NCBI GenBank assembly: GCA_034519525.1 | Contig: JAXHOJ010000035.1 | Coordinates: 1-64,000 of the forward strand | Direction of reading: 5' to 3' | Origin: Gemmobacter sp034519525 | Lineage (GTDB): Bacteria; Pseudomonadota; Alphaproteobacteria; Rhodobacterales; Rhodobacteraceae | DNA: 64,000 bases | In this document: positions 52,245 to 60,910 of the stretch, in pieces | Layout of the letters: the number at the start of each line of letters is the position of its first letter | Position numbering within the stretch: position 1 is the stretch's first letter | Program-made: the position numbers and the translations under genes | Notes under the pieces: generated by a model | Databases searched by the model: none | Seen by the model: the letters and a program-made list of their open reading frames with translations, nothing else | Told to the model about the DNA's origin: nothing

Positions 52245-52682
52245 ATGGTTGCCGCATTTGCAGGCCTTCTTGCCGCCGCCTTCATCGCGGCAACACCCCT
52301 TCCGATGCAGTCAGAGGCCGTATTTGTCGCGGTCCAACTTGCAGGCAGCGTGCCGCTTTGGCTGATGATCCTGGGGGCCGGGCTGGCGAATACCGCCGGA
52401 TCGGTTGTCACCTGGGCGATTGGCCGCGGCGCCCGTGCCCTGGAAGGCCGCTTCAAGACAACCGAGGCCAAGCTGGCCCGCGCGGAACGGATCTATGCCC
52501 GCTGGGGTCACTGGACCCTGCTGCTCAGCTGGGCGCCGCTGGGCGATGTGATCTGCTTTGTGGCAGGGGCCTTGCGCGTCCCGCTGTGGCAGTTCACTCT
52601 GATCGTGGGCTTTGCCAAGACCGCCCGCTATGCCGTTCTGGCTGCGGCAACCGCTGGCCTGCTGTCTTTGGGCTGGACCTGA
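52245..52682 (+). CDS. YqaA/DedA-like small membrane protein
   Basis: This 145-residue protein has four or five hydrophobic helices and the DedA/SNARE-associated (VTT) pattern in reduced form: TPLPMQSEAVFVAVQLAG near 18-35, GAGLANTAGSVVTWAIGRGAR near 46-66, and RWGHWTLLLSWAPLGDVICFVAGALRVPLWQF (abridged) near 86-117. Family members affect membrane lipid flipping or proton-dependent transport. The start ATG 52245 has no strong ribosome-binding site. No partner gene is obvious. Confidence 0.8.
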   Translation: MVAAFAGLLAAAFIAATPLPMQSEAVFVAVQLAGSVPLWLMILGAGLANTAGSVVTWAIGRGARALEGRFKTTEAKLARAERIYARWGHWTLLLSWAPLGDVICFVAGALRVPLWQFTLIVGFAKTARYAVLAAATAGLLSLGWT

Positions 52683-52744
52683 GGCCCGGCAATGCTTACC
52701 TCACCGCCACACGATCAAGGCCCATGCGCAAGAGGCTTGCCCCC

Positions 52745-53698
52745 ATGACCCAGCTCCCCCCGCTTACGCTTTATCTGGCCGCCCCGCGCGGATTTTGTGC
52801 CGGCGTAGACCGGGCCATCAAGATCGTGGAAATGGCGCTGCAGAAATGGGGCGCCCCGGTCTATGTGCGGCACGAGATCGTGCATAACAAATTCGTGGTC
52901 GACAGCCTGAAGGCCCTGGGCGCGGTGTTTGTCGAGGAACTGGACGAAGTGCCGGATGACCGCCCGGTGATCTTTTCCGCCCATGGCGTGCCCAAATCCG
53001 TGCCTGCCGCCGCACAGGCGCGCAACATGATCTTTGTCGATGCCACCTGCCCCCTGGTCTCCAAGGTGCATATCGAGGCCGAGCGGCATCACGAAAACGG
53101 CCTGCAGATGATCATGATCGGCCATGCGGGCCACCCCGAAACCATCGGCACCATGGGCCAGCTGCCGCCGGGCGAGGTTCTGCTGGTGGAAACCGCCGAA
53201 GATGTGGCGCATGTCACCCCGCGTGATCCCGAACGGCTGGCCTTCATCACCCAGACCACGCTTTCCGTCGATGATACCATCGGCATCGTGGCGGCGCTGA
53301 AGGCGCGGTTTCCGGCGATCATCGGGCCGCACAAGGAAGACATCTGCTATGCCACCACCAACCGGCAGGCCAGCGTCAAGGCCATCGCGGGCAAGATCGA
53401 CGCGCTTCTGGTGATCGGGGCGCCGAATTCTTCCAACTCGCGCCGTCTGGTGGAGGTCGGCAGCGCCGCAGGCTGCGCCTATTCACAGCTGGTGCAGCGC
53501 GCCACCGATATCGACTGGCGGGCGCTGCAGGGCATCCGTTCGGTCGGCATCACCGCAGGTGCCAGCGCCCCCGAAGTTCTGGTGAACGAGGTGATCGACG
53601 CCTTCCGCGCCCGCTTCGACACGGTCGTCGAACTGGTGGAAACCGCCAAGGAGCATGTGGAGTTCAAGGTGCCCCGCGTCCTGCGCACAGCAGAGTGA
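52745..53698 (+). CDS. ispH: 4-hydroxy-3-methylbut-2-enyl diphosphate reductase
   Basis: This 317-residue [4Fe-4S] enzyme performs the last step of the MEP isoprenoid pathway. The three cluster Cys residues are in PRGFCAGVDRA (near 17), DATCPLVSK (near 99) and EDICYATTNRQ (near 201). Substrate-binding segments HEIVHN, IFSAHGVP, GHAGHPE and GAPNSSNSRRLVEV are intact. AGAGG lies before the ATG at 52745; an in-frame ATG at 52724 is a weaker alternative. Confidence 0.96.
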   Translation: MTQLPPLTLYLAAPRGFCAGVDRAIKIVEMALQKWGAPVYVRHEIVHNKFVVDSLKALGAVFVEELDEVPDDRPVIFSAHGVPKSVPAAAQARNMIFVDATCPLVSKVHIEAERHHENGLQMIMIGHAGHPETIGTMGQLPPGEVLLVETAEDVAHVTPRDPERLAFITQTTLSVDDTIGIVAALKARFPAIIGPHKEDICYATTNRQASVKAIAGKIDALLVIGAPNSSNSRRLVEVGSAAGCAYSQLVQRATDIDWRALQGIRSVGITAGASAPEVLVNEVIDAFRARFDTVVELVETAKEHVEFKVPRVLRTAE

Positions 53699-53701
53699 CG
53701 C

Positions 53702-53815
53702 TCACGCCCCGGCCATCATCACCAGCAGCATGGCCGCCATCATCAGGCACAGATGCAGCGGCGACAGGTTCTGGCGGGTCTGGGGTATGGCAAGGCTGAT
53801 CTGCATGGCGGTCAT
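53702..53815 (-). CDS. Possible 37-residue membrane peptide
   Basis: A short reading frame in the ispH-pheT gap encodes MTAMQISLAIPQTRQNLS followed by a strongly hydrophobic, Met-rich tail (PLHLCLMMAAMLLVMMAGA), a plausible single membrane helix. It converges on ispH with 3 bases between stops. The ribosome-binding site is weak and there is no family to recognise, so it may be chance. The rest of the gap (53816-53991) shows nothing notable. Confidence 0.25.
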   Translation of the reverse strand: MTAMQISLAIPQTRQNLSPLHLCLMMAAMLLVMMAGA

Positions 53816-53991
53816 AATCCACTGGTTAAAACTGCGCCCCGCTTAGCCTATCCCGCGCCCGACAGGGAAAAAACCTTGCCCCGCTGGCGGGAAAACAGCG
53901 TTTCCCGCTGGGAAACCATGCACCGCCCCGCCCTTTCCCTTTGCGCGGCGATGCGCTAAGGCCATGGCGCAAAATTCCTCGGAGGCGTGCC

Positions 53992-56409
53992 ATGAAATTC
54001 ACCCTGTCCTGGCTGAAGGATCACCTGGATACGAGCGCGACGCTCGATGATATCCTTGTTGCGCTCACCGATCTTGGCCACGAGGTCGAAGAGGTTGAAA
54101 ACCCCGAGGATCGGCTTGGCGCCTTCCGCATCTGCCGCGTGATCGAGGCGGTTCAGCACCCGAACGCCGATCGCCTGCGCGTCTGCCGCGTGGCCACCTG
54201 GCCCAACGGCCCCGATGGCGCGATGGAAGAGGTGCAGGTGGTCTGCGGCGCGCCCAATGCCCGCACCGGGCTTGTCGGCGTCTTCGCCCCCACTGGCACC
54301 CATGTGCCCGGCACCGGGGTTGATCTGAAACCCGGCAATATCCGTGGCGTCGACAGCAACGGGATGCTCTGCTCCGAACGCGAGCTGGAACTGTCGGATG
54401 ATCACAACGGCATCATCGACCTGGCCGAGGATGCGCCGGTCGGTGTGCGGTTCATTGATTACAAGGGCATCAACGACCCGATGATCTATGTGAAGATCAC
54501 GCCCAACCGGCCCGACGGGCTGGGGGTTCGGGGTCTCGCCCGCGATCTGGCCGCACGCGGTCTGGGCAGGCTCAAGCCGCTGGAAATCCCCGCGATCACC
54601 GGCAGCTTCGCCTCGCCCATCGGCGTGAAGATCGACGACAGCCTCAAGGCCAAGGGCTGCCCGCTCTTCGCCGGCCGCACCATCCGCGGCGTGAAGAACG
54701 GCCCCTCGCCCGACTGGATGCAGGCCCGGCTGAAGGCCATCGGCCTGCGCCCGATTTCGGCGCTGGTCGACATCACCAACTATTTCACCTTCGGGCTGAA
54801 CCGCCCGCTGCATGTGTTCGATGTGGCCAAGGTGCAGGGTGACCTGCGCATCCATCCGGCACAGGGCGGCGAAGAGCTGCTGGCGCTTGATGGCAAGACC
54901 TATACCCTGCGCCCCGGCATGATGCTGATTTCCGATGATGCCCAGCCGGAATCGCTGGCCGGTATCATGGGGGGCGAGCTTTCGGGCTGCACCGAAGAAA
55001 CCACCGATGTGTTCCTGGAATCCGCCTTCTGGGATCCGATCACCATTGCCACCACCGGCCGCGCGCTGCGCATCAATTCCGATGCCCGCTACCGTTTCGA
55101 ACGCGGGGTAGACCCGGCCTTCACCCTTCCGGGGCTGGATCTGGCCACGCAGATGATCCTTGATCTCTGCGGCGGCGCGGCGTCGGAAATGGTGGTGGAT
55201 GGCGCGGTGCCCGATACCGCGCGCAGCTATCGCTTCAACCCGGCCCGCGTCGAAAGCCTTGTCGGGATGGAAATCCCCGAGGCCACCCAGCGCGCCACGC
55301 TGGAGGCCCTGGGCTTCACCCTGACCGGCGATCAGGCCGCCCCGCCCAGCTGGCGCCCCGATGTGCAGGGCGAGGCCGATCTGGTGGAAGAGGTGGCGCG
55401 CATCGCCTCGCTGTCGAAACTGGTGGGCAAACCGATGGCCCGCGCCCTGCCCGGTGTGCCGAAGCCCATCCTGACGCCGATGCAGACCCGCGAAAAGGCC
55501 GCTCGGCGCAGCATCGCCAGCCTGGGTTACAACGAATGTGTCACCTACAGCTTCATCGACAAATCCGGGGCCGAGGCCTTTGGCGGCGGGGCCGATGCGG
55601 TACGCGTCGACAATCCGATTTCCTCGGAAATGAGCCACCTGCGCCCTGATCTGCTGCCCGGCCTGCTGCGCGCCGCTGCCCGCAATCAGGCACGCGGTTT
55701 CATGGATCTGGCGCTGTTCGAGGTTGGTCCGGTGTTTGCCGGCGGTGAACCCGGTGAACAGACCACCGTGGCCACCGGCCTGCTGATCGGCGCCTCGGCT
55801 CCGCGCGATCCCTATGCCTCGCGCCGTCCGGTCGATCTGTTCGATGTGAAGGCGGATGTCGAGGCGGTGCTGGCAGCCCTTGGCGCCCCCGCCAAGGTGC
55901 AGATCACCCGCAAGGTGGCCGCCTGGTGGCACCCCGGCCGGTCCGGCACGATCGGCCTCGGGCCGAATGTGCTGGCCAGCTTTGGCGAACTGCATCCGCG
56001 CATCCTGCAGGCCTTCGATGTGAAAGGCCCGGCCATGGCCTTCACCGTGCAGGTGGCCGCCATCCCGCAGCCCAAGGTGAAAACCCCCACCCGCCCGGCC
56101 CTCACCCTCGCCGATCTGCAGGCGGTAGACCGCGATTTCGCCTTCGTGGTGGATGCAGGCACCGAAGCGCTGACCCTGGTGAATGCCGCCGCCGGCTCCG
56201 ACAAGGCGCTGATCGAAAGCGTCCGCGTCTTCGATCAGTTCACCGGCGACAAGGCCGAGGCGCAGATGGGCGTGGGCAAGAAATCCATCGCCATCACCGT
56301 GCGCCTGCAACCGCAGGACAAGACGCTGACCGACAAGGATATCGAGGCGGTATCGGCAAAGATCGTCGAAAAGGTGGCCAAAGCCACCGGCGGCACCCTG
56401 CGCAAGTAA
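53992..56409 (+). CDS. pheT: Phenylalanine--tRNA ligase beta subunit
   Basis: This 805-residue beta chain of PheRS has an N-terminal tRNA-binding OB domain (about 40-150, with QHPNADRLRVCRV and QVVCGAPNAR). B3/B4 and B5 domains follow. An inactive synthetase-like core occupies about 480-690, and the C-terminal anticodon-binding FDX-ACB domain spans about 710-805 (VDRDFAFVVDAG, then VRVFDQFTGDKAEAQMGVGKKSIAITVRLQP, abridged). GGAGG at 53981 fixes the ATG at 53992. pheS is at 10529, so the subunit genes are unlinked here. Confidence 0.97.
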   Translation: MKFTLSWLKDHLDTSATLDDILVALTDLGHEVEEVENPEDRLGAFRICRVIEAVQHPNADRLRVCRVATWPNGPDGAMEEVQVVCGAPNARTGLVGVFAPTGTHVPGTGVDLKPGNIRGVDSNGMLCSERELELSDDHNGIIDLAEDAPVGVRFIDYKGINDPMIYVKITPNRPDGLGVRGLARDLAARGLGRLKPLEIPAITGSFASPIGVKIDDSLKAKGCPLFAGRTIRGVKNGPSPDWMQARLKAIGLRPISALVDITNYFTFGLNRPLHVFDVAKVQGDLRIHPAQGGEELLALDGKTYTLRPGMMLISDDAQPESLAGIMGGELSGCTEETTDVFLESAFWDPITIATTGRALRINSDARYRFERGVDPAFTLPGLDLATQMILDLCGGAASEMVVDGAVPDTARSYRFNPARVESLVGMEIPEATQRATLEALGFTLTGDQAAPPSWRPDVQGEADLVEEVARIASLSKLVGKPMARALPGVPKPILTPMQTREKAARRSIASLGYNECVTYSFIDKSGAEAFGGGADAVRVDNPISSEMSHLRPDLLPGLLRAAARNQARGFMDLALFEVGPVFAGGEPGEQTTVATGLLIGASAPRDPYASRRPVDLFDVKADVEAVLAALGAPAKVQITRKVAAWWHPGRSGTIGLGPNVLASFGELHPRILQAFDVKGPAMAFTVQVAAIPQPKVKTPTRPALTLADLQAVDRDFAFVVDAGTEALTLVNAAAGSDKALIESVRVFDQFTGDKAEAQMGVGKKSIAITVRLQPQDKTLTDKDIEAVSAKIVEKVAKATGGTLRK

Positions 56410-56429
56410 CTGCCCACCCCCGCATCCTG

Positions 56430-56459
56430 AACAGCCGCCAGCCCTCTGGCGGCTGTTTC
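56430..56459 (+). terminator. Rho-independent terminator after pheT
   Basis: AACAGCCGCCA (56430-56440) pairs perfectly with TGGCGGCTGTT (56447-56457) and is followed by TCC. The stem is strong but the T tract is short. Confidence 0.65.
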
Positions 56460-56504
56460 CGTTCTGCGCCCATGCTAGGCTTGGCCCGCAACCGGAGCGA
56501 CAAG

Positions 56505-56945
56505 ATGACCCGCAAACCTGATCCAGAATGGCAGCCGCCCGAAAAGATCGTGCTGCTGTCCGGCGGCAATCCGCAGATCCCCAAGGGATATGGCGATCTG
56601 CCGGTGCAGACCTATATCGCCGCCATGCCGGGCTGGAAGCGCGGCCTGGGCGAAAGGCTGGATGCCATCATCACCGATACCGTGCCCGGCGTGACCAAAG
56701 CGGTGAAATGGAACACGCCGCTTTACGGCCTTTACGGCAATGGATGGTTCGCTGCCTTCCACTGCATGACCCGATACATCAAGGTCACCTTCTTTCGGGG
56801 TACGCAGTTGACCCCGATCCCGCCCGAACCTTCGCGCCAGCCCGATGTGCGCTATCTGCACATCCCCGAACCCGGTGCCTTTGACGCCGCGCGGTTCGCA
56901 GACTGGGCCCAGCAGGCCAGCCGCCTGCCGGGGGAAAACCTGTAA
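56505..56945 (+). CDS. DUF1801 domain protein
   Basis: This 146-residue protein of the DUF1801/YdhG-like fold carries IAAMPGWKRGLGERLDAIITDTVPGVTKAVKWNTPLYGL (abridged, about 38-77), with the conserved V-K-W-x-x-P-x-Y/F-G and KVTFFRG. The fold is soluble and of unknown biochemical role. GGAG at 56494-56497 supports the ATG at 56505. It converges on the Hsp70-like gene with adjoining ends. Confidence 0.85.
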   Translation: MTRKPDPEWQPPEKIVLLSGGNPQIPKGYGDLPVQTYIAAMPGWKRGLGERLDAIITDTVPGVTKAVKWNTPLYGLYGNGWFAAFHCMTRYIKVTFFRGTQLTPIPPEPSRQPDVRYLHIPEPGAFDAARFADWAQQASRLPGENL

Positions 56946-58190
56946 TCAGGCAAAGCGCCGCGCCGCATCCAGCGCCAGCCCGGTGCCCACGCTGCCCAGC
57001 ATGTCCCCCGTCGCCAGCCGCGCCTCGGGCAGCAGGCCCGCCACAGCAGCCTGCACCACCGGCAACTGGCTGGAACCGCCGGTCAGGAACACGCTGCCCA
57101 CCTGCCCGGCCGCCACGCCCCCCTGCGCCAGAACCCGGCCGATCAGCGCGCGGATGCGGGCCAGCGGTTCGGCCACCGCCGCCTCGAACCCTGCGCGCCG
57201 GATCATCGGATTGGGGGCCGCACAGATCGGCGCCAGCATCAGCCGCGCAGCCTCGGCATCCGACAGCGCGATCTTCACCCGCTCCACCTCCATCGCCAGC
57301 GCATGGCCCTGCCGGGCCTCGATCACCCGCATCAGCCGCTCGATCAGCTCTGGCCGGTCGGCCTCGTGGCGCAGCGCCTTCAGATCGGTCATCGTCTGGC
57401 GCACATACAGCATGTTGATCCGGTGCCAGGTCGCCAGATCCAGAAAGTAATGCCGGGGCATGATCCCCGATCCGCCCTTGGTGGCTGCGCCAAACCCCAG
57501 ATAGGGCATGGCTTCGGCCAGCGAAAGCAGCCGGTCAAAATCGGTCCCGCCCACCCGGATACCGTCATTGCCCAGAATATCCGCCGCCCGATCCGCCTGC
57601 CCCGCACGCGATGGCCCCAGCCGGATCAGCGACACATCCGAAGTACCGCCGCCAATATCGACGATCAGCACCAGCTCTTCCGCCGTCAGCCCCGATTCGT
57701 AATGCAGCGCCGCCGCGATCGGCTCGAACTGGAACGCCACTTCGCGAAATCCGGCTTCGCGCGCAATCTCGCCCAGCACAGCTTCGGCCCGGGCATCGGC
57801 TTCGGCATCATCATCCACAAAATGCACCGGGCGGCCCATCACCACCGCCTCGGGCCGGTTTTCCTGCGCCGCAAGCGGCACCACCAGATGGCCGATGTAA
57901 CGGCCCAGAACCTCGCGGAAGCTGACGGTGCGGTTTCCAACCCGCGTGCGTTCGGCAATGAGGCTGGACCCAAGCGTGCTTTTCAGCCCGCGCATCAGGC
58001 GGCCTTCCTCGCCCTCCACATAATCGGCAATCGCGGCACGGCCAAAGCTGGGCGAACCATCCTCGTGCCAGAACACCGCCGAAGGCAGCGTCACCGCCGA
58101 ACCCTCCAGCGCGATCAACCGCGCGGCGCCGGCTTCGGCCATGCCGACAGTGGAATTGGAAGTGCCGAAGTCGATCCCGCAGGCGCGCAT
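56946..58190 (-). CDS. Hsp70-family protein, YegD-like
   Basis: This 414-residue actin/Hsp70 ATPase-domain protein has phosphate-1 motif GIDFGTSNSTVG at residues 5-16, phosphate-2 LIVDIGGGTSDVSLI near 190-204, and adenosine motif SVFLTGGSSQLPVV near 370-383. It ends about 30 residues after the last ATPase motif. There is no substrate-binding domain as in DnaK (about 640 residues), a feature of YegD-like proteins. The client and role are unknown. The ATG at 58190 diverges from pgsA. Confidence 0.88.
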   Translation of the reverse strand: MRACGIDFGTSNSTVGMAEAGAARLIALEGSAVTLPSAVFWHEDGSPSFGRAAIADYVEGEEGRLMRGLKSTLGSSLIAERTRVGNRTVSFREVLGRYIGHLVVPLAAQENRPEAVVMGRPVHFVDDDAEADARAEAVLGEIAREAGFREVAFQFEPIAAALHYESGLTAEELVLIVDIGGGTSDVSLIRLGPSRAGQADRAADILGNDGIRVGGTDFDRLLSLAEAMPYLGFGAATKGGSGIMPRHYFLDLATWHRINMLYVRQTMTDLKALRHEADRPELIERLMRVIEARQGHALAMEVERVKIALSDAEAARLMLAPICAAPNPMIRRAGFEAAVAEPLARIRALIGRVLAQGGVAAGQVGSVFLTGGSSQLPVVQAAVAGLLPEARLATGDMLGSVGTGLALDAARRFA

Positions 58191-58295
58191 CTGTTTATCC
58201 TGTTCTTGCAGGGCGCCGGGCCTATCCGCTTGGGCAGCGGCTGTAAAGCCCGCGCCCCCTTCCCCCGGGCTTGGGCTTGGGCTACCACTGCGGGC

Positions 58296-58958
58296 ATGAT
58301 ATGGAATGTGCCCAATATCCTGACCGTCATCCGCCTGCTCGCCGCGCCTGGCGTGGCCGTGATGTTCCTGTATTTCCAGCGTCCCTGGGCGGACTGGTTC
58401 GCGCTGACACTGTTCATCGGCGCCGCAGTCACAGATTGGTTCGATGGCTATCTGGCCCGGCTGTGGAAGCAGGAATCGAAATTCGGCACCATGCTGGATC
58501 CGATCGCAGACAAAGCCATGGTGGTGATCGCCATCATGGTCATCACCGGCTATTCCGGCATGAACCCCTGGCTGATCCTGCCCGCAACCGCCATCCTGTT
58601 CCGCGAAGTCTTCGTATCTGGCCTGCGCGAATTCCTCGGGGCCAAGGCCGGGCTGCTGAAGGTCACCAAGCTGGCGAAATGGAAAACCACGGCGCAGATG
58701 GTGGCGATTGCCGTGCTGTTCCTGGGCACCGGCCTTGAATACCTGGAAGGCATTGCCCTGCGCGGCATGACGCCAGACCAATATGCCGAGGCCGTTTCCG
58801 CCGGGCTGGCCGATCCCATCCGCACCTGTGGCAACCGCGATTGCGCGGCCTTTGCCACCAATATCGGGCTGGTGCTGATCTGGATCGCCGCCATACTGAC
58901 GATGGTGACAGGCTGGGATTACTTCCGCAAATCCCTGCCCTATCTGCGGGAAAAGTGA
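58296..58958 (+). CDS. pgsA: CDP-diacylglycerol--glycerol-3-phosphate 3-phosphatidyltransferase
   Basis: This 220-residue integral membrane enzyme makes phosphatidylglycerol phosphate. The CDP-alcohol phosphotransferase signature is present: DWFDGYLAR then GTMLDPIADK (D-G-x2-A-R-x8-G-x3-D-x3-D) near 47-74. Several membrane helices follow. The ATG at 58296 gives the usual N-terminus MIWNVPNILTVIRLLAAPG; longer in-frame versions run antisense through the Hsp70-like gene and are rejected. Its stop overlaps the moaD start. Confidence 0.95.
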   Translation: MIWNVPNILTVIRLLAAPGVAVMFLYFQRPWADWFALTLFIGAAVTDWFDGYLARLWKQESKFGTMLDPIADKAMVVIAIMVITGYSGMNPWLILPATAILFREVFVSGLREFLGAKAGLLKVTKLAKWKTTAQMVAIAVLFLGTGLEYLEGIALRGMTPDQYAEAVSAGLADPIRTCGNRDCAAFATNIGLVLIWIAAILTMVTGWDYFRKSLPYLREK

Positions 58959-59209
58959 TGACGCTGACCGTGCTTTATTTCGCCTGGCTGCGCGAACGCA
59001 TCGGCCTGCCGCGCGAGGTGGTGGAAACCGATGCCGCCACCGTGGCCGATCTGGTGGCCGAACTGATCGCGCGCGATGAAGGCCACGCCCTCGCCTTCGC
59101 TGATCTGGCAAGCCTTCGGGTGGCGCTGGATCAACAGCTGGCCGATTTCGCAACCCCGCTGACAGGCGTGCGCGAGGTGGCGTTCTTTCCGCCGATGACC
59201 GGGGGCTAG
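58958..59209 (+). CDS. moaD: Molybdopterin synthase small subunit
   Basis: This 83-residue ubiquitin-fold sulfur carrier starts MTLTVLYFAWLRERIGLP and ends FFPPMTGG with the C-terminal Gly-Gly that is adenylated and thiocarboxylated. It donates sulfur in molybdopterin synthesis with MoaE. The ATG overlaps the pgsA stop (TGATG), and moaE begins 6 bases after its stop. pgsA-moaD-moaE is a recurrent order in Rhodobacteraceae. Confidence 0.95.
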   Translation: MTLTVLYFAWLRERIGLPREVVETDAATVADLVAELIARDEGHALAFADLASLRVALDQQLADFATPLTGVREVAFFPPMTGG

Positions 59210-59215
59210 AATCGG

Positions 59216-59656
59216 ATGCGGCTGTCGGTGCAAGAGGCGGCTTTCGATGCCGGCGCAGAGGCGAACGCCTTCTCCGCCGGGCTTGCGCGGGCAGGCGCTG
59301 TCGTGACGTTTACGGGACGCGTGCGGGACAATGGCGGGACGCTTGCCGCCATGGAGATCGAGCATTATCCCGGCATGACCGAACGTGCGATCACCGCCAT
59401 CATGGCCGAGGCTGTCGCACGCTGGAACCTGGAGGATGCGCTGGTCATCCACCGCCATGGGCGGCTGGAACCGAACGCACCGATCATGATGGTGGCTACC
59501 GCGGCGGTGCACCGGGCCGAGGCTTTTGCCGCCGCCGAATTCCTGATGGATTACCTGAAATCCCGCGCGCCGTTCTGGAAAAAGGAAATTCGCCCGGATG
59601 GTGCAGATTGGGTGGCGGCCCGTGACACGGATGAACAGGCGCTGCGCCGCTGGTAA
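59216..59656 (+). CDS. moaE: Molybdopterin synthase catalytic subunit
   Basis: This 146-residue large subunit of molybdopterin synthase has GAVVTFTGRVRDNGGTLAAMEIEHYPGM near 27-54 (abridged), then IHRHGRLEPNAPIMMVATAAVHRAEAF near 80-106. The conserved Lys residues are in LKSRAPFWKKEI near 115-126. It inserts sulfur into precursor Z using thiocarboxylated MoaD. The ATG at 59216 is 6 bases after moaD, with GGGGGC nearby as ribosome-binding site. Confidence 0.95.
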   Translation: MRLSVQEAAFDAGAEANAFSAGLARAGAVVTFTGRVRDNGGTLAAMEIEHYPGMTERAITAIMAEAVARWNLEDALVIHRHGRLEPNAPIMMVATAAVHRAEAFAAAEFLMDYLKSRAPFWKKEIRPDGADWVAARDTDEQALRRW

Positions 59657-59786
59657 GCGGCATCTGTCGCAATTTGCCCGACCCGGGCTTTAGTTTCGCC
59701 ACAAATCGGTTCGATTGTCACGGAAACGGGCCATGCCGACACTGCTTGGCTGCGCCCCTGACGTGCTGCCGGAAGTGAGCCTGCCC

Positions 59787-60908
59787 ATGCAACTGATTGT
59801 TTCCCTTGCAAATAGCGCCGCCATCATGGCGGCCCTTGCGATGGTCTACGGTCTGATCCAGCGCACAACCCTGGCACGGCAGCTGCGACACCTGGCCATG
59901 GGCCTTTGCTTCGGCCTGGGGGCAACGCTCGCCATGCTGCAGCCGCTCACCGTTGCCGAAGGCATCATCGTCGATGGCCGCAGCCTGTTCATCGGCTTCG
60001 CCGGCGCCTTCCTCGGCCCGATCGGTGCAGCGGTTGCGCTGGTTGTGGGCAGCATCACCCGGCTGCTGATCGGCGGGCCGGGGGCGATGCTGGGCATCAT
60101 CTCCATGATGATCTCGGCGCTGATGGGGCTTCTGTGGCTGGCGCTGCGCGCGCGGTGCCGGATGAACGAAACCATGTGCTTCATGGCATTGGGCACCATG
60201 CTGACGCTGAGCGTGATCGTGCTGTTCTTTCTGCCGGAACCCGCCCGCAGCGCGGCATTGCAGACAGTGCCTGCCTTGCTGGTCTACAATGTGACTGGTT
60301 CGGTTTTTCTGGGCAAAATGCTGCAACGCGAACGTGATCGTGCCCGCCAGGAACGCGACATCCGCGTTGATGCGATCACCGATCCGCTGACCGGCCTGCT
60401 GAACCGCCGCGCGCTGGGGGACAGCTATGCCCTTGCCTGTGATGTGAAAAGTGCGCGGGGCACCGGGCTGCTGCTGATCGACCTCGATCATTTCAAGTCG
60501 ATCAATGATGATTACGGTCATGATGCCGGCGATATCGTGTTACGCCATGTTGGCGCCGCCCTGCGGCAGGCCACGCGCCAGAAGGACAGCGTGCTGCGCT
60601 ATGGCGGCGAGGAATTCGTGGTCGTGCTGCCGGATGTGGCCGAACAGGATGCGCTTCAGGCCGCCTGGCGGATCTGCGAAAGCCTGCGGCTCAAGGTGGC
60701 GCTGCCCGATGGCCGGATGCTGAAAGTCTCGGCCAGCGTCGGCGGCGCCCATTGGACACAGGCGCAGGGCCCGGTGGATATCGTGCTGAAACAGGCCGAC
60801 GAATCGCTTTATGATGCAAAGCGTTCTGGCCGCAACACCGTGGTGTTGCGCCGCCTGCTCAGCTTTGGCAGTGGCGAAAGCGGCTTTGGCGCGGCCCGCC
60901 CTGCCTGA
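59787..60908 (+). CDS. Diguanylate cyclase with LytS-like 5TM sensor domain
   Basis: This protein of about 373 residues has an N-terminal membrane domain with about six helices, resembling the 5TMR-LYT domain (segments NSAAIMAALAMVYGLIQ, GFAGAFLGPIGAAVALVVG, ITRLLIGGPGAMLGI). A GGDEF domain runs from about residue 195 (DAITDPLTGLLNRRALG) through LLLIDLDHFKSINDDYGHDAGD to YGGEEFVVVLPDV and ASVGGAHW. The active-site GGEEF is intact, so it should make c-di-GMP. I place the start at ATG 59787, just before the first helix with GGAAG upstream; ATG 59733 would add 18 residues. Its signal is unknown. Confidence 0.88.
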   Translation: MQLIVSLANSAAIMAALAMVYGLIQRTTLARQLRHLAMGLCFGLGATLAMLQPLTVAEGIIVDGRSLFIGFAGAFLGPIGAAVALVVGSITRLLIGGPGAMLGIISMMISALMGLLWLALRARCRMNETMCFMALGTMLTLSVIVLFFLPEPARSAALQTVPALLVYNVTGSVFLGKMLQRERDRARQERDIRVDAITDPLTGLLNRRALGDSYALACDVKSARGTGLLLIDLDHFKSINDDYGHDAGDIVLRHVGAALRQATRQKDSVLRYGGEEFVVVLPDVAEQDALQAAWRICESLRLKVALPDGRMLKVSASVGGAHWTQAQGPVDIVLKQADESLYDAKRSGRNTVVLRRLLSFGSGESGFGAARPA

Positions 60909-60910
60909 CA

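Noticed and set aside
53956..56310. A 784-codon minus-strand frame opposite pheT
   Set aside because: It is Gly/His/Arg-rich and a mirror of PheT codons.
57303..58295. A possible 330-residue N-terminal extension of PgsA
   Set aside because: The extension is antisense to the Hsp70-like ATPase, and PgsA has a canonical start at 58296.
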